This document shows, piece by piece, positions 1 through 9,965 of a DNA stretch of 64,000 nt. The stretch's first letter is position 1. Every line of letters starts with the position of its first letter. This DNA comes from Macrothele yani (taxonomy: Eukaryota; Arthropoda; Arachnida; Araneae; Macrothelidae), in contig CM077022.1 in the NCBI GenBank assembly GCA_039090855.1, forward strand, positions 69,836,971 through 69,900,970, in the 5' to 3' direction. A program made the position numbers and the translations under genes. A model generated the notes under the pieces. It was not told where the DNA came from and made no database searches. It saw only the letters and a program-made list of their open reading frames with translations.

Positions 1-115
1 TTACGTTCCGCACACCAAAATTGACTGGGATTTCTCCAATGTACGTTCTTCAGCGGATGACTGCCTACAGCGATACATGGTCCAGGCTGACCCGTAGGCC
101 ATTCCCCGGCCCCCT

Positions 116-224
116 CTTTCGGGGGAGGGGTGACGTGCCTGCCACGCAGGACGCACATGAGATAAAGGCACCCGGGTTCGATGCCCGGCGTGGACAACAA
201 TGACGGAGAAGTTTACTTCGTTAT
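116..224 (+). mobile_element. Diverged 3' LTR fragment of the tRNA-bearing TRIM family
   Basis: This stretch matches the LTR of the intact TRIM at 13480-13983. A G-rich polypurine run (about 118-129) leads into LTR sequence that begins some 20 bases inside the LTR. About 65 bases, including the 5' half of the tRNA-like part, are missing between about 169 and 173. The B-box half (near 176-187) and the LTR end GTTATA (219-224) remain. The polypurine run suggests a 3' LTR rather than a random fragment. The ATG-to-stop frames crossing it are shadows. Confidence 0.7.
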
Positions 225-745
225 AACCCATTTAAAGGTTAAAGAAATAAAACAAGTTCTGTGGTGATGACTATCTTCGATTCTAAAGCTTTACAGAAAC
301 AACAACAACAAAGGTACTAAAAATGATGATGGCAGTCGACGATTGTTAAACTTCAATAAATCTGGACAATGAGCAAGAAAGAATAATGATTCTCAAACAT
401 TAACAAATGGAGATGGCATAAAGTTATAATCACACACGATTCTTACATTCTACTAGATAAGTAAAAAGATTGAAGGAGATCAGGCAGAATCAATGATCAA
501 TGGTTCTTAACTTTTCCAGAAATAAAGACAATCGTGCCATATTATTGATTCATAAGCATTACGGGGGAAAAAGAGAATGCATGCTAGTTAGTTAGCATCA
601 ACTATCTGCCATCATTGTCGAGATAAAACTTAGTCAAAAAATTCTGAAACATTGCATAATATTTAGAAATCGTATGACTAAATTTTCAAGCATTACTTAA
701 CAATGGTATAAGCAAGGCTGATCATAAGACAAGTAACAATTTTTG
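225..745. other. AT-rich DNA, nothing recognised
   Basis: No open frame of note, no tRNA-like boxes and no repeat relationship to the rest of the window were seen here. Confidence 0.6.
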
Positions 746-1046
746 TTAAACAAAGATCTTCGCTCTTTCCACGTTTATAAGTGAGTCACGGAAAAATTCT
801 CATTGGCCGCCACCGGGAGTCGAACCCAGGGTCTTCCAGTTACGCGCCGGAAATGCTTCCGCTACACCACAGCGGCCACGAATTCCTCCAGACTCACACA
901 CTGTAACTGCCAAGCCAATTTGGCAGGTTTCTTCTTGGAGACCCGCACAATGCTGGGGATTCACCAAAGATAGTAAGCAGCAACTGAAGAAATAATTAGA
1001 AGGTGAATGAATAATTAATACAGACATTTAACGTGGACCAGGAACA
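746..1046 (-). mobile_element. SINE3, copy 1 (tRNA-Thr-like head)
   Basis: This is the first of two head-to-tail units of about 300 bp. The minus strand of 805-877 folds as a tRNA-like cloverleaf. Its acceptor arm GGCCGCT/GGCGGCC pairs over seven positions, it has an A-box-like TGGTGTAGCGG and a B box GGTTCGACTCC, and its anticodon loop CGCGTAA would place CGT (Thr) at 34-36. Position 33 is G instead of the invariant U, so it is probably a SINE head rather than a working tRNA. A roughly 55-bp block 3' of the head (753-804) resembles the same region of SINE2. Confidence 0.75.
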
Positions 1047-1346
1047 TCAAACAAAGATCTTCGCTCTTTCACGTTTATAAGTGAGTCATGGAAAAATTCT
1101 CAGTGGCCGCCACCGGGAGTCGAACCCAGGGTCTTCCAGTTACGCGCCGGAAATGCTTCCGCTACACCACAGCGGCCTCGAATTCCTCCAGACTCACACA
1201 CTGTAACTGCCAAGCCAATTTGGCAGGTTGCTTCTTGGAGATCCGCACAATGCTGGGGATTCACCAAAGATGGTAAGAAGCAACTGAAGAAATAATTAGA
1301 AGGCGAATGAATAATTAATACAGACATTTAACGTGGACCAGGAATA
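1047..1346 (-). mobile_element. SINE3, copy 2 (tRNA-Thr-like head)
   Basis: This is a tandem direct repeat of the preceding unit at an offset of 300 bp, with its tRNA-like part on the minus strand of 1105-1177. The two units differ at only a few scattered bases, so the duplication is recent relative to most repeats here. Confidence 0.75.
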
Positions 1347-1625
1347 TTAAACAAAGATCTTCGCTCTTTTCTCGTTTATAAGTGAGCCACGGAAAAATTC
1401 TCATTGGCCGCCACCGGGAGTTGAACCCAGGGTCCCCTGGGTTCAACTCCCGGTGGCGGCCAATGAGAATTTTTCCGGTTCAACTCCCGGTGGCGGCCAT
1501 TGAGAATTTTTCCGGTTCAACTCCCGGTGGCTGCCAATGAGAATTTTTCCGTGGCTCACTAACGAGGAAAGAGCGAAGATCTTTGTTTAATATTCCTGGT
1601 CCACGTTAAATGTCTGTATTAATTA
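1347..1625. repeat. Inverted SINE3 repeat with a 37-bp triplication
   Basis: A partial third SINE3 unit reads on the minus strand to about 1432 and then turns around a 2-base spacer (1433-1434) into its own reverse complement, which continues to about 1625. In the second arm a 37-bp block ending in GAGAATTTTTCC occurs three times (about 1440-1551). The block covers the B box and the 3' acceptor part of the tRNA-like head. Transcribed, the segment would form a long hairpin. Confidence 0.8.
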
Positions 1626-2337
1626 ACAATTTTTAAATGTAGTGACAAAATTGCTGGCTAATTGACATTAGCGATTTACAAAACCTGCCATCTGGAAAAC
1701 GTTGGTAACTGTTAAACATTAAAGAAATACAGAAATAAGGTTTACGTAATTAGAATTAGAAACAAGGTTTACGTAAGTCTTACGATTTACGTAATTTATG
1801 GATTTAAGATGACGATACCTGAACGCACTAGTCAATGAAAATAACGATCCACAAAAGGTCACGGGGATAATAAAAAAGAAAAAGAAAAAACGTAAAGTCT
1901 TCAGCAACCCCGTCAGATAATTGAACCGCGAGGAAGTAAACATAAAAAATAACCATTTCCGACCTTGATAAAATCTATTCACCCAAGAAACATTTCAAGT
2001 ACGAACGAAAACGTTGGAGAATAGCACTTATTTCCTTTCGTCTGTATTGGCTACACAGCTGGTAGTCGAACTACGAGATGAAATTTTTATTTAATATTTT
2101 TCTACCGTATGCTGTTAATCTTTCCTTCTTTCATCGTTATGAGCCTTGCATGGAAGAGAATCCCTAACCCACAGCAGAGCTGAGACGGACTGAGCCCGAA
2201 ATAGAGCCCGGCTCTTAGAGAGAGGGCTTTATTTCGGGCTCAGAGGGGGCAGGCTCGGGCTCTTAGAGAGAGGGAGAGATAATTTTTTTTATATAAAAAT
2301 GTGATTTTATATGATTTGCCAAATGAGACACTTTATA
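1626..2337. other. No gene; GC-rich GGGCTC block at 2186-2270
   Basis: Mostly AT-rich DNA without a supportable gene. The 2186-2270 part is built from GAGCCCG/CGGGCTC words in both orientations, and a related block sits at 7035-7125. A minus-strand frame at 1719-1982 is rich in Phe and Leu from A/T runs and is judged spurious. Confidence 0.5.
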
Positions 2338-3874
2338 CACTGCCGGACAATTGCTAAGGACGGATGACAATAGCAACGATAGCAACCATAAAATAGAAGG
2401 CAGGAAAATGTGAAAATTAGCATAAGTGCGGGATACAGTAAGACGTGTTGTGCGTATGCAAATTTTGGATTGCCGAACTTGTTCGTGACGTCATAGCGCT
2501 GATAAAAGCTATAAAGGATTTGACGCGTATTGACCGTTGTTGTTCAAACGCAAAGTTGAAAGGGAAATAATCAATTGACGAACTTGCAATTTTCAGTATG
2601 TCTTCCCGACATCACCTAGATGATTTTACGCGTGGCCGTATTATTGGCCAGATTGAAGAAGGGCGAAAAATAACAGATGTTGCCAGGACGTCAGCCACCG
2701 TGTTGTTTCAAGGCTTTGGAAATCATTTCAAACAAATGGAGAGTGTAGCAAACGTCACGGGGCAGGTCGTGTTCGCAGTACGACACCTGCAGAAGATCGG
2801 TACATAGTGCTATCAACAAAAAGACACCAGCGCAGCACAGCTAGTGAGGTAGCAAATCAGTTTATGGCTGCTACTGGCAAGCGGATCTCCCGAAAAACTG
2901 TCGCCAGACGTTTGCATGAAGGAGGACTCTACGCCCGCCGTCCTGTTGTGTGCATCCCATTGTCCAGACGTCACCGTACCGCCCGTTTGCAATGGTGCCA
3001 TCAACATCGCAATTGGACTGATAACGACTGGTCTGCTGTCCTCTTCTCAGATGAGAGTAGATACAGTCTATCGTCTGATTGTCGACGACAACTGATCTGG
3101 CGCAATAGTGGTACTGCATATTGTCCAGCAAACATACAGGAAAGGGACCGATATCCGACATGTAGTGTCATGGTATTTGCTGGCATTATGATCAATGGCC
3201 GTACGTCCCTCTATGTGCTTCCAACTGGGACTATGACTGGCCAACGATACATTAATGATGTTCTGCTACCTCATGTTCGCATGTTCCGTGGTGCTGTCGG
3301 TGAAAGATTCATTTTCATGGACGACAACGCAACATGTCGTTGAACAGTCGCTGTCCAGGAGTGTCTTGAGAGCGAGGATATTCAACGCCTCGTATGGCCA
3401 GCACGTTCTCCAGATCTGAATCCCATTGAAAATGTGTGGGGTGCTTTGGGGAGGAGTCTTGCTGGTCGCCAATGCCCTCCAATAAACAAGGACACCCTCA
3501 TCCGTGCACTGACAGAGGAATGGGATAAATTACCCCAACAGCTGCTTGATAATGTTCTGCAAAGCATGACACGACGTGTGGAATCTTGCATCGCCCTCCA
3601 TGGTGGTCATATCCCGTGTTGACATCTTACGCCGGAACGCCTGCGGACGGTAATTGCATTTTTTTCACGTTTACGTATTCTGCACAAAATGGCCTGTTTG
3701 TCCCTTGAACACATTCCAACAAAGCCTTCTGGATTTCAAAGGACAATAAATTGTCTTTCTTGTAATGTCCTGGCATTCTGACATTATTTTATTTCACTTG
3801 GCATCCAACCACACTTACTTTTTTATGCGCTATATAGCCGTTTATGATCCGTCCTTAGCAATTGTCCAGGAGTG
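2338..3874 (+). mobile_element. Tc1-like transposon A
   Basis: Terminal inverted repeats of about 28 bp bound the element (left CACTGCCGGACAATTGC; the right end is its near-perfect inverse), with TA at both flanks (2336-2337 and 3875-3876). At 1537 bp it has the usual size for a Tc1-like element with one transposase gene. It belongs to the same protein group as family H. Confidence 0.9.
2598..3622 (+). pseudogene. Tc1-like DD34E transposase, broken (element A)
   Basis: The reading starts MSSRHHLDDFTRGRIIG, a helix-turn-helix start typical of this Tc1 group. The catalytic domain shows the first Asp in LFSDESRYSL, the second in FMDDNA and the Glu in DLNPIENVW, the DD34E set. The protein would cut and paste the element at TA sites in the nucleus. 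It is inactive: the frame shifts near 2790-2810 where the helix-turn-helix region is already scrambled, a TGA follows the second Asp (3341-3343), and the last part continues in-line to HIPC. No start alternative repairs this. Confidence 0.88.
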
Positions 3875-4145
3875 TAGTTGGTAAAAGGAATTCTTCTGCA
3901 ACTGGTTCTGGTTGGGCATCGGGAATTCGAGATGGCCATTTATTCCGGACTTGGGTAGAAAATGCCATGGGCCGCGCCTTAGTGTGTTTCTGCAGAGAAG
4001 AAAAACTTTTTCAAGAACTATAAATATTGGATAGTTTGATAGCATGCTGACGATAATTTACCCCCTGTCTCCACGCAGTAGCCCCCTGCTAATTCTATTT
4101 AGCAACGTACATATTGCAGCGCATTATGGTACGATAATTTTTATA

Positions 4146-5367
4146 CACTGAAAAGCAATTGAATTAGAGACAGCTGGCGTTATGTAAATGTGGCGCTGTG
4201 GACGGCCCTGTAAACGGAAACGACATGACGTATGCAGAGATCCGACAATACAAGGAAAGATGCGACGGGAATCAGTAAGGGTCGGACGCAGTATGAGTAA
4301 GACGAAGGATCTAAGCGCATTTGATCGTGGGCAAATTGTCGGGGCCCAACGAATGCGTCACCCCATCTCGGAAGTCGTGCAGGCACTGGGATTTTCACGA
4401 GCTACTGTGTCACGGGTGCACCGTGAGTACATCGAATCCGGTAAAACCATCCCTGCAAGGGCCAACTGCCGTGGACAACAGCGTGTGGATGAGCGGGGTC
4501 ATCGTCGGCTAGCTCACATTGTAACAGCAGATAGACGGGCCACAGTGCAAGAAATCACTCGGCAATCTAACGCTGGTGCACGAAAACGTGTAAGCAGCCA
4601 CACCATCCAGAACCATCTCCTCGCTATGGGTTACAGAAGCTATCGTCCCACGAGGGTACCGCTCCTGACCGCACATCACAGGGTGTAAAGATTAGCATGG
4701 GCGCGGGAACATCGCCACTGGACCCTATACATGTGGGAAAATGTTGCCTGGACTGATGAGTCGAGATTCACGTTGGTACATGCGGATGGCATCAGGATAC
4801 GAGTACGGCGCAAACCACATGAAGCGATGGATCCTTCTTGCCAGCATGGTACTCTTCAAGCTGGTGAGGGTGGCATTCTCGTCTGGGGACTGTTTACGTG
4901 GACTGAAATGGGACCCCTGGTACGTGTGACATCGTCCCTCACAGGTCAACGTTACCGGGTTATCCTGGACGACCATTTGCTTCCGTTTGTGCGTCTTCAA
5001 CATCCCACTGGGGACCTCATCCTGCAACAAGACAATGCACCGTGCTATCGCTCCCAAATTGTATCCGAATGGTTGGATGAACACTCCACCGACGTGTCCT
5101 CGCTTCCTTGGCCAGCTAGGTCACCTGACCTCAATCCCATCGAGCACATCTGGGATGCCTTCGAGAAAGATGTTCGAGGCTTTGACCCCCTCCACCAAAT
5201 CTTCGTGAACTGTGGGAGCTTGTTCAGGGGTCGTGGATCTGTATGGCTTCCCAACGCTTCCAGGGTATTGTCCAGTCCATGCCGATACGAATCGCCGCCG
5301 TCATCAGTGCGAAAGGCGGTGCTATACGTTACTAGACAGGTATCTCTAATTCAATTGCTCTTCAGTG
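4146..5367 (+). mobile_element. Tc1-like transposon B, copy 1
   Basis: Terminal inverted repeats of about 25 bp (left starts CACTGAAAAGCAATTG) lie between TA dinucleotides at 4144-4145 and 5368-5369. At 1222 bp it is essentially the same length as copy 2 at 32814-34032. Confidence 0.9.
4293..5335 (+). pseudogene. Tc1-like DD34E transposase, broken (element B1)
   Basis: The N-terminus MSKTKDLSAFDRGQIVG begins a Tc1 helix-turn-helix domain. The catalytic residues are visible as WTDESRFTL, LQQDNAPC and DLNPIEHIW. A TAA at 4686-4688 replaces what is Gln in copy B2, between the DNA-binding and catalytic halves. The catalytic half then stays open to about 5200, after which the C-terminus shifts frame. 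The start was chosen because upstream in-frame residues are not conserved in copy B2. Confidence 0.88.
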
Positions 5368-5369
5368 TA

Positions 5370-5882
5370 TTAATTCTATAAGGTTTTTTACTGTGAATCC
5401 TATTTTAAGAGAACGGCTGAATGTAAAGATATGGTTGAGGTATCAAAATAAAGGTCTAACCATGTAGATGTGCCAGTCGAAGAGAAAACTGAGATTGGGG
5501 CAACGGTTTGGGCGCGCGGTGGGGCGGCAAAGTTCCCATGTAAAGTCTATGGGAGAAGCGTGCGGTTGACATTCGATCGCCTGCGGTTGACTCACGCGCT
5601 GTTGAAGGCGAAAGCATGGAGGGACTGAGATAGTCCAAAGTCCGAAGTCTTGTCTGAGCAAACCGTTGCGCAAAGCAACGCTAGCAGGCATTCGTATCAA
5701 AGTTCTTTTCATTGGAACAGCAAACACACTCGAAGACCTGATTACGTTATGCCGTTGGACTGTGTGATGTATATATACAATTTAATATTCACTCGATCCA
5801 GTTTATTCACATAGGTAAGACGTTTACCATTATGTACAGATGTAAATAAACATTCCGTTGACCATTGTTAGTGAAAATAATA
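5370..5882. other. Intergenic DNA, nothing recognised
   Basis: Two overlapping minus-strand frames (5443-5727 and 5456-5638) have no recognisable domain and no repeat support. I see no other feature. Confidence 0.5.
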
Positions 5883-5955
5883 TGGGCAACTGCTTATAGC
5901 ACATTGAGTTGCTCAAGGTGGTCGTTAAACCTGCAGTAAAAAAAAAAAAAAAAAC
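5883..5955 (+). mobile_element. SINE1 tail fragment
   Basis: The stretch carries the SINE1 3' body (ACTGCTTATAGC, then GAGTTGCTCAAGGTGG and GTTAAACCTG) followed by 14-15 A. The tRNA head is absent, as in a 5'-truncated copy. Confidence 0.7.
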
Positions 5956-5975
5956 TAACCTTCGGTTCCGACTGG

Positions 5976-6150
5976 TGAAGAGTATTCACAACGCGAATCT
6001 CATTCCAACAACATTTACAAACACAGTTGTGACTGAAGATGAGAGTGAAGGAGTTTTTTTTTTTTTAATTTTTGCACACGATCGAGAAGAGTGGATTTCC
6101 ATCTCACATTTTAAGACTGAAAAAAGGTGCAGTCGTGATGCTATCACAAA
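5976..6150 (+). pseudogene. Pif1-like helicase fragment (Helitron remnant), copy 1
   Basis: Translated pieces match the better copy on the minus strand at 32611-32797: NTVVTEDE, then a region ending in a Lys-rich turn and AITNL. In Pif1-family helicases of Helitrons the corresponding segment is the LPPHxLxLKxGxxVMLxxNL block. Here a run of 13 T (6056-6068) and small indels destroy the frame. The fragment ends exactly where the SINE1 head begins, as in copy 2. Helitron origin is an inference from the helicase block alone. Confidence 0.55.
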
Positions 6151-6302
6151 CCTGGCCGCCCCGGTGGTGCAGTGGTCTAAGCGCTGGCTTATGATGATTC
6201 ATTCGTGAAGGGTCCAGGTTCAAATCCCGGTGAGGCATGGATGTTGTCTTTGTCTTACGGCACTGGCTGTCTCCCTTCCCTGGAACCAGCGGCCCTAAAT
6301 TA
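6151..6302 (+). mobile_element. SINE1, head part (split by SINE2)
   Basis: The tRNA-derived head has the A box TGGTGCAGTGG and the B box GGTTCAAATCC. The SINE1 body follows (GTCTTACGGCACTGGCTG and CCCTGGAACCAGCGG). The body breaks off after CCCTAAATTA and resumes at about 6563 beyond a SINE2 copy. Confidence 0.8.
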
Positions 6303-6562
6303 AGGTGAAAATCATCTAAATACGTGGCGTCAGTTGAATAAATAAATCCATCCCTCTTTCCACGTTCAGCAACGCACAGCAACCGAAAAATTGTTTTTCA
6401 GCCGCCGTCGGGGAAAAGAATCCCGAATCTCTCGATATCTAGCCGAGCGCGTTAGCCTCACACCACAGCGGCCAACAATCTACGGCGCTATGCGTGTTTT
6501 TCTTTATTTTCAGTCAGCATAAGTCCGTAAGATGGGCTCAGCTACCGAGGCGTCTCCATCTG
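6303..6562 (-). mobile_element. SINE2 inserted in SINE1
   Basis: The minus strand reads GATGGAGACG near its 5' end, then a tRNA-like core (GCTAACGCGCTCGGCTAG), then the domain with AACGTGGAAAGAG. On both sides the sequence is SINE1, and joining the flanks restores the SINE1 body, so SINE2 is the younger insertion. The length of 260 bp defines a single unit of the family. Confidence 0.75.
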
Positions 6563-6752
6563 GGGATGGGCGACTGCTTATGGGTCGGTCCCTAAATTAG
6601 GAACGGGCGACTGCTTATGGGACGGTCCCTAAATTAGGAACGGTCGACTGCTTATGGGACGGTCCCTAAATTAGGAACGGTCGACTGCTTATGGCCCATC
6701 GAGTTGATCACGATAGTCGTTAAACCTTCAGTCAAAAAAAAAAAAAAAGGAA
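6563..6752 (+). mobile_element. SINE1 tail with 37-bp tandem units
   Basis: SINE1 resumes with GGGCGACTGCTTATGG. The segment GGTCCCTAAATTAGGAACGG plus CGACTGCTTAT then recurs three times at 37-bp spacing (about 6568-6692) before the normal SINE1 end GTTAAACCTTCAGTC and a run of 14 A (6735-6748). Confidence 0.75.
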
Positions 6753-7392
6753 TTAATCGTGTATTCCGACGGTTTTCGTCCAGTATTAGTATTATTTGAG
6801 CAACATACAATTGCAGTGCCGCCCGATCATTTTGAATTTCCGGCCGCACGAAGCACTTCAGGTGGAAACGAACGGTCAGAAAAAATCGTACAGTTAAACT
6901 ATAAGAATAGATAGAGGTCCCTTCCCCACTCCCCATTTTAGAAATACATTGGTTAATTGCAAGACGAGGGGAGAGTAAAAGTTTGGAAAAGGAGATGTTT
7001 TTTAATCAATGATTGAACATGTTAGCCAGTTTTCGGGCTCTTTCGGGCCCGAGCTTTATCTTGCAATATAAAATTCGGGCTCGGGTGCGCTCGGGCTCCG
7101 AAAATTGAGCCCGAACTCAGCTGTCCCAGAGTGGCAGAAGAACACCAGGGACAACATTCCAAACCGTTGGGAAACTACAGTGGAGGTATAATTACAACGT
7201 TGCTGTTTACCGGAAACAGTGTCTACCAAACTAGACGCAACGGTACAGGGGTTCTTAATATATGGGTCGCGACCCAAACTTGGGTCGCTGGAGCTTCCGA
7301 GATGGGGCGCCGTAGTTCGTCAGAAAAAAAAATGCAAAGTGTTATTTTTTTTAATTTTAAATTTTAAACCTTCTTCGTGTTTAACACGTGTA
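6753..7392. other. No gene; second GGGCTC block at 7035-7125
   Basis: Only low-complexity and unrecognised sequence is present. The block at 7035-7125 repeats CGGGCTCGGGC words like those at 2186-2270 and ends in CTCAGCTG, roughly the inverse of CAGAGCTGAG near 2174. Confidence 0.4.
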
Positions 7393-7634
7393 TCATCATC
7401 ATCATTGTCAACCATTATCAATCCACTGCTAGATGAAAGTCTCTCCCAAGTTTCTTCCACAACGGTCTGTCTTGTGCCAGTCTCCTCCATGTTACTCCCG
7501 CATACTTTCGAATTTCATCCACCCATGACCCATGTGGTCTTTTTCTGGGTCTTTTCCTGTCCCTTGGAATCCAGTCTAAAATTTCGGCTGTCCATCGATG
7601 GTCTGTCCTTCTGGCAATATGTCCAGCCCATTGC
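7393..7634 (-). mobile_element. RTE LINE 3' end (copy 1, distal part)
   Basis: The minus-strand reading gives the C-terminal RTE protein region and the 3' end GGTTGACAATGATGATG, as in the full-length copy at 56296-59431. It stops at CCATTGC (7628-7634), where the second LINE is inserted, and resumes at 10570. Confidence 0.85.
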
Positions 7635-7848
7635 TCGTTCGTGATAGACGTAGTGTTGGTGGCTCCAATATTTTATGCGTTTTAGTGTGGAATACCTTGT
7701 CCCTCACTCACCTGTTGCGTGGCCCGGCTGTCTAAAGGTACTGTGTACGTTTTGAGCTACTTTTCTAGCGTTCTCACCCTCATATTAGTTCATATTCATC
7801 CGTTTTCTTATCGTTTGCTCGTTTGTTTACGTTTGGAAGCTGCCAACA

Positions 7849-9838
7849 TGGCGGCTTCCGGTATTTCGTTATCATCTATGGGCGTGGCGGATGCACGTCA
7901 CGTCACACTTCCCACGTCCATGGAAGTTAACATACTCTCGTCCTCAGATGTGTCTGCTCAGTTGCCTTCCCAGCTTTCTAGTACTCCTGCACCGGTGCCT
8001 TCACTGGACTTGGCTGCGCTTTCTTCTTCAGCTCCTGCATCTGTCTCGGTGCCCTCCCTGGGAACTACTGATTCTACTGCCTTGCCTTCGGCCTGTGCTT
8101 CTCTTACCTCACAGCCTTCTGTGCCTGCCGGCTCCGAACAGACTTCTCTTCCGAGGATGTCATTTGCCTCTAAAGTGCAACGAGGCGCTACTTCTACATC
8201 CGATTCCTCTCAACCAGATGGTCTTTTGCAAGCAACACCTATTATTCAGGTATCCAACCACAAGGTGAAGGTAACGATTGATGACAATTCGCAGATTGGC
8301 CGTGAGTTCCATAACCTCCTGGATAGAGGTGTGCTCTTTCATACTTTACCAAATACTCCATTGCCACGCTACATGGAAGCCCTCTCTGTACATGTGTCGT
8401 CTGCGTCCATTGCAGGAATTTCCCGTACTCCTCGGGGTATTTCGGTACAGTTCAATCACAAGGAGGATGCTGACTTTTTCTAGCTAACGGACTTTCGATT
8501 GGGACAAACCATCTCATCCCGTCGCCTCTTTCCAAGAGACCAGTGAACATCACGTTCTATCCTGTTCCACAGGAAGTGCCGGATACTGCACTTCCTCTCC
8601 TTGTCAGTCATGTTTGTAAAATTGTTGGCAAGGTCCGTCGCCTTTCTGACGCTCCCCGCGGAACTCGATTTGCACATGCTACAGGACCTCGCCGTCAGTT
8701 ATTGGTCGTCTTTCCCACCGAGAAAGCCTTAGCGGATTGCCCTACAGAAGCTACTGTTGAAATTGGCGCACGAACGTACAGTTTCAAGATTTTCACTGCT
8801 CACTATTGTACACACTGTTTAACACAAAATCACACCACTGCCTCCTGTGACCGCGTTCGACGTGGACGTTCATCAAGTTCGCATCCCACTGCTGACCACA
8901 TTGGTCTTTCTACTATCCCCACTACCGGTAGTTTGCCTGACGCGAATTCTTCGTTTCTCCGTCAGACGAACATTTCCGTTACGGACAATGCTGCCTTTCC
9001 TCCTCTCTCGACCCGTACGATTGTGCATCCACCTTCAAGATTGCCAGAGTTGTCTTCGACTACAGATGTGTCTACAGCGGAGTGTTCCGATCCGGGTGTG
9101 TTGAGTGGTGGTTTGGTGGATCGGCCATCTGGCTCTTCTCCTAGCCTCTCGGATATCGGAGCTCCATTTACAACCTTGTCTACCATACCCTTGTTGAGAC
9201 ATCTTCCTGAAGCCTCGGCTGTTGTACCAGTCTCCACTAAGGCAGCTCAGCTACGTACTGCTTCTTCGGCGACGTTCGTTTCCTCGTCTCCTGACTTGGG
9301 AGGTGAGCCTGATCCACTAATGGATACATCTGCATCAGCTACTTCTTCGAAGCGGATTGGAACTTCCACAGGCGCTGTAAAACAGAAAAAGTTAAAACAA
9401 CTTTCTGTGCCACATTCTGAGGATTCATCTAGTCTTCCCAAGGTTTCCGGTTCCGGTGTTTCTCCACCTGATGTTTCTTCAAACAGTATGCTTCTCCGCT
9501 CAGGTCCTGTCAATCCTCTCTCTGATGCTGAGGTTCTACAGGCAGTTGAGACGTTTCCTCCAGTTCCTGGCCCACTGTCCAGACAGCAACTTTTACGTCT
9601 TTTTCAACCTGCACGTACGATTGTTGGTTCTGAAGAATTCCTTCACTCACCTGATCTGGACCTGTATGCAGCGGTAACGCAATTCGAAGCTTATGTGTCA
9701 CTTTTTAAATCTCTGTGTGCCACCGATCCTCGGTATCAGCCTTTTTTGAGACGTTACACGCGCCGTCTCGCCTCCTTGAAGGAGCTCGTTGAGAAACATA
9801 TATGTGATACCTTCTATCCTTTTACCGATGACCTTTAG
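7849..9838 (+). pseudogene. LINE ORF1 (nucleic-acid-binding protein), one frameshift
   Basis: The first part (from the Met at 7849, MAASGISLSS) is Ser/Thr/Pro-rich, then more ordered to about 8480. A 1-base deletion near 8480 brings a TAG into frame. The second part continues from about 8484 in another frame to the stop at 9836-9838. A CCHC zinc knuckle, C-X2-C-X4-H-X4-C (CTHCLTQNHTTASC), is encoded at 8807-8848 after an RRM-like stretch (VNITFYPVPQ onward). After it comes a long Ser-rich region and a charged C-terminus. The layout fits LINE ORF1 proteins, which bind the element RNA. An upstream Met at 7719 is possible but its hydrophobic lead has no support. Confidence 0.75.
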
Positions 9839-9865
9839 CTCTCTTCCTCACACCGATTACTTTTT

Positions 9866-9965
9866 TTTTCTCTCAATGTTAGAGGATTTGCGAACCCGTT
9901 CGCAGATTCCCTGGTTTTGCAGACTTAGTGCATGTTGATTCTGATGTTTTCCATGTGTGTTTTTA
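9866..9965 (+). pseudogene. LINE ORF2 start, endonuclease remnant
   Basis: Just after ORF1 the frame reads SLNVRGFANP, then after a one-base shift FADLVHVDSDVF. This is the opening of an apurinic-like endonuclease domain in LINE ORF2 proteins (a short strand with Asn, then the strand in which Asp precedes the QE motif). Nothing of the later endonuclease, reverse transcriptase or RNase H is present downstream. Confidence 0.5.

Noticed and set aside
1..231. Minus-strand 76-codon frame at the window edge
   Set aside because: It crosses the TRIM LTR fragment and has no independent support.
805..877. Possible functional tRNA-Thr gene
   Set aside because: Position 33 is G, copies are repeated and inverted nearby, and the flanks are repetitive, so a SINE head is likelier.
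1719..1982. Hydrophobic minus-strand frame resembling a membrane protein
   Set aside because: Phe/Leu content comes from A/T runs. No family features or context.
7401..7643. Plus-strand frame over the RTE tail read as a host protein
   Set aside because: It is antisense to the RTE C-terminus. The same antisense frame appears at each RTE copy.
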